A stretch of 64,000 nucleotides of DNA from Diorhabda sublineata (lineage: Eukaryota; Arthropoda; Insecta; Coleoptera; Chrysomelidae), in NCBI RefSeq assembly GCF_026230105.1, contig NC_079481.1, forward strand, positions 17,005,042 through 17,069,041, read 5' to 3'. Below the pieces are notes generated by a model that did no database searches, was not told the DNA's origin, and was given only the letters and a program-made list of their open reading frames with translations. A program made the position numbers and the translations under genes. Each line of letters opens with the position of its first letter. Position 1 is the stretch's first letter. This document shows, piece after piece, positions 56,310 to 64,000 of the stretch.

Positions 56310-56922
56310 TATAATTTAAATATTTCTATTTTTTGAATCAAGAAAAGCAAGTGGAAAAGACGGATCAGCACTAGAATTTATGAGATGATTATGAAGAAAG
56401 TTATCAATCTTAGGACAAACAGCAGGTACCGAAGCAAAGGGCAAATAATTATAGATCAATATGTTTACCAGAAACAAGTAGACAACGCTATAAAAAAATT
56501 TGAAACAAGGATGAAACACTACTTACAATTGAAACTAGAAGGAGAATCGACAGTAAGAAACTAAATAGAAAGTACCATGGAGTATATATAGAAAATATAC
56601 GAGGATACTATAAGCGCTGAAAATACTTAGTAGACTAGAAGAAACACAAATAAGATTAAGGGGGACAAATTGCAAGACAGGCAACATAGGAGGTAATAGT
56701 GAAAAGAGGAATAATGTAAAGGGACAGTTTAGGACCACTGCTGTTTATAATTCCAAAAGTAATATGGAACCTATAAAAAAAAGTAGCTCGATATATGGAC
56801 TCAATAACAATTACCAAAGATAAAATCTGAAGTTAATAAACATCTGGTACGCAGAACTAGGACATGTTAAAATAAAAGTCATGAAAATTAACAAAAAAAT
56901 GAACTAGATATAAGAGATAAAA
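56310..56922 (+). pseudogene. LINE RT relic, 5' part (interrupted by mariner)
   Basis: The plus strand reads KASGKDGIS-like text at 56345, NNYRSICLPETS (the 'NYR.I.Ll' motif), VKRGIM and RDSLGPLLF (a decayed 'vk.GvrQGd.LSPlLF'), and at 56835-56900 a thumb segment ending VKIKVMKINKKMN. Continues after the mariner at 59513. Confidence 0.65.
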
Positions 56923-58064
56923 TACGAGGGTTGTTTTTTTATCAACCTCCGATTACACAGTATGATGGCCAAGACTGCAGCAGTAGGTAACTGCGCATCT
57001 TTCTCACTCAAATGCTGACACTTACGATCCCAACAGATCATTTCCTGTTGAATTCAATCACATAAACATGAATCGTTTCTTGCAGGCAGAAGGAAACAGT
57101 GCAGCGGAAATTTATCGAACAAAATTTAATGACCAAACTGATGTTCTGATGAAACTGAACGGAAGACAATGTTCAGCGAGTTGACCAAGCAGTTAGGGAA
57201 ATCGAAGTTTCACCATAAGTGAATTACTCTATCTGAATTACTCAGCAGTTTCGCTACAGAAAAATTTGCGTTCGCTGGATCCCAACGATTTTGACTAAAA
57301 TCACAAAAATCGCCGAATGGATACAATTTTGAAGTTTTTTGAACGTTTTAATAGTGATAGTGATAGAGAAGATTTTTTGGAAATCCATCTCTAACGAGAC
57401 CCACACAATTCAAACGAACTTTCAACAGTCGAAAGATTATGTCAACTGTTCTTTGAAATCAAAAATGTGTTATTAATGCAGATTCACATTGTGAAATTTT
57501 ACGACGATTACCGAGAGCCATTCAAAACAAACGAAGACGTATGAGGGCTTCTAGAATTGTTCTGATCCACGACAATGCCCGTTCCACAGCGCTCATGTGA
57601 CCCGACGATTCCTTCAACAATTTCAATAGGACATAGTTTAACATCCACCATTCAGTTTCGATTTAGCACCGAGAGATCTTCATCTCTTCCCTGAACAGAA
57701 GCAGTGGCTTGGTAGGCGGCGTTTCCAAATTGACATGGAGCTCAAAGAAATAATCATAACTAACTTTCAATCATTTGCGGCTATATTTTATGAAGAGGGT
57801 ATAGCAAAGTCTGTTCACATATATGACAAATGCCTTAATAGCCAAGTAGTCTGGTCAATTTAGGCATGAAAATAATTGTCAAATAACAAAAATTCTCGGA
57901 AATCCAAATATTGGTGGAGAGCTGGGGTTTTTCGGGGTCAAAGGATAAAATTTGAGGTTTTTAGGATTTTTCTCGAAAACGGTAAGTTTTATCAAAAAAA
58001 CCTCAAACCAAAGTTGTATATCTTAAAATTCTCCACAAAAATAGTCCCTACGATTTTTTTCCTA

Positions 58065-58645
58065 AGAATGATAACGGGCTGCGACACTTCATCACAATGT
58101 ATAGAATGTATATACAGTATTTAAATTATTCGAAAAAAAAAAACAATATTTGACTGATCGCAATTTACAGAAATTGATTCCACACCTCAAACAATAATCA
58201 CGGCCGGAATTCGCTTTCTTTTTGTGGTATATGGAACTCCAAAAAAAAATTATTCGCGATACTTAACTTTTGTAAAAAATACGCTAAACAAGAAACAAGT
58301 ACAGTTATCATGTCTTCCTCCAACATCGGCATTTGCTATTTAACACTTGTATCGAGTATACCATCAAGGCTAGGTAATTAACTGGACCCAGAAGACTAGG
58401 GTTGGAGATTGATAGATAATACTCTGGAACCGATTCAAATTTTACTCCCATCTGCTCCAGAAAAACTCCTCAACACTATTTTTTGCAATTGCAAAAAAGG
58501 TTGTATTGCCAAATGTGGCTGGAAAAAGTGGCGTTGGTGTGTTCTCCAGCGTGTACCAATTGCAAAGGACAGTCTTGCTCAAGAAATCTAGGAATACATG
58601 ACTGTTGAAGTAGACTTTCAAGAATATGAATCTGATTAAAATATC
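58065..58645 (+). pseudogene. CXC-domain repeat-family protein, tail fragment
   Basis: The plus strand reads FLRMITGCDTSSQ (58055-58095), ITAGIRFLFVVYGTPKKNYS, VQLSCLPPTSAFAI (58300-58340), then YRVYHQG, LEPIQILLPSAPEKLLNTIF and CNCKKGCIAKCGWKKWRW, and an altered QLQRTVL. I recognise the order '(L)sGCDtTSa', 'iG..f...lYg', 'vqLScLPPT.aa..qH..RvY.Qvq.W.g', 'PI....ppaPe.LL..i.C.CkkgC....C.CkK.gl.Cs..C..C.g..C' from multicopy metazoan proteins with a tesmin-like Cys-rich end. Several Cys are lost here (GWKKWRWCVL). Confidence 0.6.
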
Positions 58646-58727
58646 TAAAGAATTCAAAACAATAGTTAACCCAATAAACAATAATAAGTCAATATCTAGA
58701 ACTTGCCGGGTATTGTTCCCTTAAATT

Positions 58728-59078
58728 ATCAATATTAATGTCCCGAGTGCATGTCAAATTGTCGATAATTTAATTTTCTCGAGTGCGCGAATGCGCACGA
58801 GAGGAAATTATGAGACAATTTGACATGCACGAGAGGGCATTTTGGCAGACTATTTCCTGAGAAAAATTTAATTTAAAATAAACAATAATTGTTCCTTTTC
58901 TTAAAATATAAAATTAAAACCAAATGATGTTTATTAATCCTAGACGAAAATTTGGCACTAGTGCAAATTATCGATAATTTGCACTAGTGCAGTATTATCG
59001 CTGAAATTTGATCGTTGCTAGGTAAACATAAAATATTACAGCTTTTTGGTTGGCTTAAATTTTTCGAAGGAAATAGTC
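58728..59078. repeat. Palindromic short element, copy 1
   Basis: About 350 bp shared with 62564-62890 in opposite orientation at very high identity. Contains the inverted pair GTGCATGTCAAATTGTC / GACAATTTGACATGCAC, an inner pair ACTATTTCCTGAGAAAAATT / AATTTTTCGAAGGAAATAGT (58863 and 59078), and a 36-bp perfect palindrome (GCACTAGTGCAAATTATC and its inverse) at 58956-58991. This copy has an additional 30-bp hairpin (CTCGAGTGCGCGAATGCGCA) that copy 2 lacks. Confidence 0.8.
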
Positions 59079-59512
59079 CTAAAAATGCCATAACAGTTAG
59101 TGGAGTAGACCTACAGGGGAAGCCAGGGTAAAAACGAGCCAAGTACACTACCTTACAGGAATAGTAACTCTTAGAAAAAAAAATCATGAATACCATTTTT
59201 GTAAAGAATTTTAAAATCTACAGCTTTGGTTTGAGGTTTTTTGTGATAAAACTTACCGTTTTCGAAAAAAATCCGAAAAACCTCAAATTTTGATCTTTGA
59301 CCCCGAATAATTTTTGTAGCACATATAGGATCGATGGGATCCACCAATATTTGGCTTTCGGGGAATTTTTGTTATTTGAAATGTCTATATTGATCAGACT
59401 GAAAGTGATTATGTAGAGTATTGTACATAAATTTTAGTCATAAAATCTTTTTTGTATATTTACTCGTCTCTTCCTTACAGTCCATTGTAGGTTGAAAAAG
59501 AAAACCCTCGTA

Positions 59513-59965
59513 TAAGGATAGTACTTTAGAAAATTCTTGGGAGTTTATTAAAAGAAAATGGTGAAATCAACAAAAAAATAGATTTGGATGTGAAAATATA
59601 AAGATATAACAAATAAGTAGCAGAAACAATTAACAGAAGAGATAAGACAAAAATGAATGCAATGGAAATGAAAAACACAAGAAGAAAAAGATGAAAAAAC
59701 TAAGTGAGACAACATAAAGACCAAAGACGTTAGGAAAGAAACAAAATGAGAATCAATAAAAGAAAAAATAAACTAGATGCAGCTAAGTTGGGTAAAGTAT
59801 ATCATAGGAATAAAAAAAGATACTATTAATGGTTTCAAAAAATTATTACAAAACGAGAGAGGAGCTAAGAAAAAATAAAGGAAGTGGAAACAAAAAAAAA
59901 ACAAATTAATTGAGGAAATAGTAAAAGACAGAAAGATAAAAGTAGGAGCAGAATTTTCTTGCATA
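59513..59965 (+). pseudogene. LINE relic, 3' part
   Basis: Continues the LINE cut by the mariner. The plus strand reads ILGSLLKENGEINKKIDLDV (the 'yLGs.i...G....eI..Ri' motif), then NAMEMKNTRRKR and later an A-rich stretch that codes KLGKVYHRNKKRYY. Joining 56922 to 59513 restores the expected order 'KSKVMKINK' then 'kilGsllkenG'. Confidence 0.6.
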
Positions 59966-60283
59966 AGTTTTTAAAAAGATAACAATTTATCATCTTACCT
60001 GTACTTTTTTCAAATGTCTGCATGTAAAGAAATGTAATTATTATTTGATTTTTCTTTATTCGATATTCAAAATATAATCAAAACAATATATTTATATATT
60101 ATTTACTCTTATTTTCCTGAAACTTTATTGAAGGGGTAGCGATTTGGTATTAAAATACATACATTAGTCAACGATTTGACGCAGATTTGTATTAGAAGTG
60201 ATTGATAAGGGTACAGTGTTATGTAATCAAAGTGAACTATGAATATATTTTAATGCAACTTTCGAAATGTCAAGATTATTAGC

Positions 60284-60496
60284 CAGGGTCGGATTAAGAT
60301 TTATAAGGCCCGGGGCTAAAATAATGACGGGGCCCCCTTAAGGAATTCGAAAACCCGGAAAAATTCACAAAATAATATCAATACGTTAGATTTGTGGTAT
60401 CAACACATCAAAAAATACAGAATGATTTCCAAATGATGGGGCCCTCTTGGACCTGGGGCTATAGACCCCTCAAGCCCCTAGCTTAATCCGGCCCTG
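60284..60496. mobile_element. hAT-type MITE next to a splice donor
   Basis: 213 bp with ends CAGGGTCGGATTAAG and (inward from the right) CAGGGCCGGATTAAG, GC-richer than its surroundings (GGGGCCC blocks). Flanked by TTATTAGC (60276-60283) and TTTTTAGC (60497-60504), an 8-bp target duplication with one mismatch. CAGGG ends and 8-bp duplications are hAT features. Its right edge is 16 bases inside the intron from the donor of the tetraspan exon. Confidence 0.85.
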
Positions 60497-60514
60497 TTTT
60501 TAGCAAAAACTCAC

Positions 60515-60751
60515 CCTCAAATGTGCCAAATCTTCCAATCTTGTTAGTTCGGATAATTCAATATATAGTGAATACACCAAAACCCATCCATATACACTTA
60601 ATACAATAAAGATAGTCCATAAAAGGCATATGATGATATTATAAGCAAATATCATATCATTTATAATAGAGAAAAACAGGTACGCAAGAAATCTAAATAT
60701 TGTGAATACTGCAAACGTGTATAACCATGGTAGCATCTTCTTTTCATACTC
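60515..60751 (-). CDS. Tetraspan septate-junction-like protein, middle exon
   Basis: Acceptor TTTTTAG (60752-60753) and donor AGG|GTGAGT (60514-60513), 237 bp, phase 0 on both sides. Encodes EYEKKMLPWLYTFAVFTIFR, FLAYLFFSIIN, a loop, YNIIICLLWTIFIVLSVYGW and LVYSLYIELSELTRLEDLAH, LR. Two transmembrane helices (roughly residues 9-28 and 36-62 of the exon) followed by a charged helix. With the upstream exon this makes at least three membrane spans, as expected for TM2-TM4 of a four-span protein. In Drosophila, pasiflora proteins build septate junctions in epithelia and glia; naming here rests on layout and recalled motifs, not on a search. Confidence 0.8.
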
Positions 60752-61306
60752 CTAAAAAAATTAAGTTATGCATATAGGGATTTAACTAAAATTTATTGAC
60801 TTGATGTACGAGTTATTTTTCAGTTATCTGTCATTATGTAACTGTTTTCATTAAATTAGAGGTCTGTGAAAGGAGAATATTTTAATTTGTGTCAAATTAG
60901 TTACGTATTTTGATAGAACAACATTTTACCATGACACTTTGATCATTTACAAATTTGTAATGTTTTTCTGGTATGTGGATATATTCACTTCTCTAGAATA
61001 TTTTTTAGTTAAATATGAAGGACACATTTCTTGTATTCTATTCTATTAGTCCCACTTTAATTTCATTCTTATATTCTTCATCGCATGTCCTTTCTATCCC
61101 GTGTCATATTTCATTGATTTTTTGAGTTTTAGATATCATCTGGGAGTATAAGCTCTGGGAAGATTTCTATTGTCTTATTGTATCTTCAGTGTGACAACCA
61201 TTTCTTCTGTATGTCAAGGCTACTAGAATGGTATTGGTGTTAAGATTTCTTATTGGTCATCTTCTAAGCTGCTCATTGAATTATATTCTTTGAAATTATA
61301 TCATCG

Positions 61307-61386
<80 letters not shown>

Positions 61387-61596
61387 TTGCCCAAAACTCT
61401 GCGAACAATTCATTATCATGGCAATAATAGAATGGAACGTATTATCTAATCGTTGTGCTGCATGCAGCTCATTTTAACAGACATCCTATTATACAGGAAC
61501 AGAAACAGATTATCCTATTTCTTTTTAACATAACTTTTCGAAAAGAGAAAATATATATAAATATAAATATATAAAGTATATTTATCGTTATTTTCA

Positions 61597-61685
<89 letters not shown>

Positions 61686-61964
61686 AAATATAAGTAGAAG
61701 TTTATGTTCGATTGAGAATAATCACATTCATGAATATATATTGAAGAATTACAATACAATAAACCATTTTATTCATGATTAAATTTAGGATTTAGGTCAA
61801 CTTAAATTTATTATTTTTTCAATGTGCACATATTTTAAAAAAAGGACTTTTCAATGACACAATTTGAATTTCAATAATGAATATGCTAATTGTTGGAATA
61901 ATTTTTTTATTTTTTACCAAAATTTGCTACCTTGGGCTATAACACACTCAACCCATATGTAAAT
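60752..61964. other. Intron with two TA microsatellites
   Basis: (AT)n tracts at about 61307-61384 and 61598-61674, the second followed by a short GA run. No supported gene; minus-strand frames through the repeats are artefacts. Confidence 0.55.
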
Positions 61965-62335
61965 CCATCCCTGGTCAATGCAAGAATTACCACATTCCAA
62001 TCTTCTGGAATCCTCTCATCATTCCAGATTTTATTGAGGAGTGGATGAAATATTTCTGTTGAAAGAGATGTATGTGTCTGTATTAGTTAGGAATACCATG
62101 ATTGCCTTCCTTTTTTCAGGGAATTTATTGCAAGAGTTATTTGTTGCATCATAATTGATTCTTCCTTATTTATTGCACTCTGTTCATTTTCGTTGATTTC
62201 TAAGTCAACTAAATCGACATTGGCTTGTTTATATAGTTCAGTAAAAACTCTACACATCTTTGTTCCATGTCTTTTTGGTTCTAATATACTTTTCCTGATT
62301 TGTCTTTTAGTTTTGTTCAATTTTTTGGTTATTTA
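61965..62335 (-). pseudogene. LINE reverse-transcriptase N-terminal fragment
   Basis: The minus strand reads MNKTKRQIRKSILEPK, VDLEINENEQS, MMQQITLAINSLKKGRQSWY (the 'ei..ai..lk..KapG.Dgi' block), then after a frame break a text VSTEIFHPLLNKIWNDERIP and EDWNVVILAL ('l....N.iW....iP..Wk...i.pi.K'). Start of the RT domain only. Same strand as the tetraspan gene. Confidence 0.6.
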
Positions 62336-62563
62336 ATACAGCGTTTCTGTGTCGTGTGCAACGCTGAATCTTTTGCTTGCTGAACCATTGTGTCCATGAA
62401 TGGTAGGTTGTCTAATATGGCAATTATTTTCACTTCTGTATTTTTTGTTACTTTTCGCTTGAAAGTTTAATCTTTTGGACATGGCTCACGATAAAAATCA
62501 TAATCATATAAGATTTTGGATAAAAAATAACATAAGGTGGGCAAAAGTGGATAAATAATTTTT

Positions 62564-62890
62564 ACTATTTCCTTCGAAAAATTTAAGCCAACCAAAAAGC
62601 TATAATATTTTAAGTTTACCTAGCAACGATCAAATTTCAGCGATAATACTGCACTAGTGCAAATTATCGATAATTTGCACTAGTGCCAAATTTTCGTCTA
62701 GGATTAATAAACATCATTTGGTTTTAATTTTATATTTTAAGAAAAGGAACAATTATTGTTTATTTTAAATTAAATTTTTCTCAGGAAATAGTCTGCCAAA
62801 ATGCCCTCTCGTGCATGTCAAATTGTCTCATAATTTCGACAAATTATCGACAATTTGACATGCACTCGGGACATTAATATTGATTATATA
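62564..62890. repeat. Palindromic short element, copy 2
   Basis: Inverted copy of 58728-59078 (see there). Includes the 36-bp palindrome at about 62652-62687. Identity looks above 95% apart from the hairpin indel, so the two copies are of recent common origin. Confidence 0.8.
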
Positions 62891-63014
62891 ATAACCTATA
62901 TGCTTATAATTTCTAATTTATATCCAAGCAAAAACACCAGAAACATTCCATGATAGTTCAACAATGAATAACTAATTTAGAAATATATTGAAAATATATA
63001 ATAAATAAATGTAC

Positions 63015-63109
63015 CTTTCTTAGAGCATTTATCAACATTATGCTCGTAACAAACACCACTATAGATAGCAGGATAGAGAATGTAGCAAACATTACCAATG
63101 TATTTCTCA
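63015..63109 (-). CDS. Tetraspan septate-junction-like protein, upstream exon
   Basis: Acceptor TTTTTTTTTAG (63110-63111) and donor AAG|GTACAT (63014-63013). 95 bp; two bases complete a codon begun in the previous exon (giving xTG, so Leu, Met or Val), then RNTLVMFATFSILLSIVVFV, TSIMLINALRK. One transmembrane helix followed by 'NALRK', which continues into EYEKK of the next exon. The earlier exon(s), with the start and first membrane span, are not within 63110-64000 as far as I can see. Confidence 0.75.
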
Positions 63110-63283
63110 CTAAAAAAAAAAAAATAAATCAAAAATATGTCAATTTCCATTTATTGTAATCTGTTAAGCTTTGTACTGATATGATGAAAATTTATATGTA
63201 ACAGTTCATTTGACAGTATAATTATTAACTATCCAATTTTATAAAACAAAGATTTTAAATTTCTTCAATTTCTTAGACCTTTT

Positions 63284-63521
63284 GATATATTTATGTCTCT
63301 AAATGTTCTTGATGTTAGGTCTCTTCTGTTTCAAAATTAATTTTTTTGAATATTTTTTTAATTGAAAGATAAATACTGACGTTTCGACTAATTTTGATTA
63401 AGACTTAAAATTACTCGAAACGTCAATGTTTAACTTTCTTTTAAAAAATTATTCAAAAAAAACTAATTCTGAAACAAAAGAGACCTAAAATCAAGAACAT
63501 TTAGAAACATAAACAAATATT
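63284..63521. repeat. Foldback element
   Basis: Two arms of about 108 bp, inverted copies with roughly 88% identity: left runs from TTTATGTCTCTAAATGTTCT through GGTCTCTTCTGTTTC to TGACGTTTCGA; right runs from TCGAAACGTCAATG to AGAACATTTAGAAACATAAA. Centre about 25 bp. GACGTTTCGA arms are common in insect foldback repeats. In the intron upstream of the last visible tetraspan exon. Confidence 0.8.
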
Positions 63522-64000
63522 GTATATTCTCAATCATACTTTCAGTGTTCAAACTTTGCGAGTATGACCGCAACCAATTTGTAGAAACACTACTTAATAT
63601 GATTTCCTGGATCAAAAATTGGGAAGCCATTTATATTCTTCAAATGTAGATTTGTACATAGAGCAATAATCAAGCGAGAAGAATCAGATTAGAACAAATT
63701 TTAAATGAATTTGCAATAAACTATTCCAAATTTACTACAATTTCATAAAATTAACTTCAGTTATGATTATTTATTTCATACTATCTGCATCTACTTACGA
63801 AACTATAAGAAAATATTGGAGACTAGTCTAACAGCAGAGATTTTCAAAAATCTACCATAAATTATTTTATCATTACATTCAGATTGTCAAATAAATTTCA
63901 AAGTATTCTTAACTTTCTTCTAGAGTATATTTTATATTGTAGTTGAAATACTACAGTTAAATATGATTGTTTATTTTTTTTGTTTATAAAAAATATCACC
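63522..64000. other. Intron, nothing recognised
   Basis: No further tetraspan exon and no element supported up to the window end. Confidence 0.45.

Larger units (their letters stand above)
57848..59400. mobile_element. Long inverted-repeat element nested in mariner
   Basis: Left arm about 57848-58070 and right arm about 59168-59400 are inverted copies of each other with small indels. Landmarks on the left: AGTCTGGTCAATTTAG, TCAAATAACAAAAATTC, CCAAATATTGGTGGA, TCGAAAACGGTAAGTTTTAT and CAAAAAAACCTCAAACCAAA. The right arm has the complements in reverse order. The interior carries a CXC-protein gene fragment and the small palindromic repeat listed separately. Confidence 0.75.
56925..59510 (+). 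mobile_element. mariner, decayed, carrying a nested element
   Basis: Left end TA|CGAGGGTTGTTTTTTTATCA and right end (inward) TA|CGAGGGTTTTCTTTTTCAAC are matching inverted ends flanked by TA (56923-56924, 59511-59512). Between them is a mariner transposase in pieces: MNRFLQAEGNSAAEIYRTKF-like start at 57069, then KTNEDV-type remains, an altered 'HDNARSHSA' region at 57570, PPFSFDLAPRDLHLFPEQ-type third block (57640-57700), and a tail with YEEGIAKSVHIYDKCLN ending near 57845. The 3' UTR is split by another element (57848-59400). Confidence 0.75.

Noticed and set aside
61469..61759. Minus-strand open frame of 96 codons
   Set aside because: Same reason: TA microsatellite translated as Tyr-Ile repeats.

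Overview
This window looks like nuclear DNA of an insect. It is AT-rich, its genes are split by kilobase introns with GT-AG borders, and it carries a large, mostly dead load of transposable elements (TEs) of types common in beetles and hemipterans (mariner, Tigger/pogo, hAT, Helitron, Crypton, several non-LTR families, Ty3/gypsy, copia). I cannot place it below insect level from sequence alone; beetle or hemipteran is a guess. No bacterial, organellar, CRISPR, rRNA or tRNA features were seen.

Three host genes can be supported. (1) VMP1, + strand, 2422-25584: six coding exons with matching splice phases give a complete 411-residue protein, an ER scramblase/autophagy factor. Its five introns hold a Tigger, several mariners, non-LTR fragments and unnamed repeat-associated ORFs. 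(2) A compact single-exon gene, + strand, 42546-43049, for a prefoldin-like protein most like the N-terminal domain of URI. (3) The last three exons of a four-transmembrane protein, - strand, 63109 down to 55439, resembling insect pasiflora-type septate-junction proteins; its first exon(s) lie outside the window.

Region by region: 1-2400 holds old LINE and mariner scraps upstream of VMP1. 2.4-25.6 kb is VMP1. 26-31 kb has LINE pieces and a hAT element cut in two by an RNase-H-bearing LINE. 31.2-31.7 kb is a truncated Crypton-like recombinase. 32.0-35.3 kb is a gypsy-type LTR element on the - strand with an unusual structure: RT runs directly into an inverted copy of its own LTR start, so the element has perfect 53-bp terminal inverted repeats and a 4-bp target duplication. 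35.5-36.3 kb is a three-copy array of an inverted-repeat element. 37.3-39.1 kb has a LINE scrap and a decayed copia pol. 40-48.7 kb has hAT, LINE and Tc1 remnants around the prefoldin-like gene. 49.9-50.7 kb is a clean non-autonomous element with an 8-bp target duplication. 50.8-53.0 kb is a decayed, formerly spliced repeat-family gene. 53.5-54.3 kb looks like piggyBac. 55.4-64 kb is the tetraspan gene, one intron of which contains a nest of a LINE, a mariner, a long inverted-repeat element and a small palindromic element.

The genes do not form an operon or obvious pathway. The main interest is mobile-element structure: the LTR-element derivative with inverted ends, nested insertions, and a MITE 16 bp from a splice donor. 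All family assignments come from reading translated motifs by eye, without database search.
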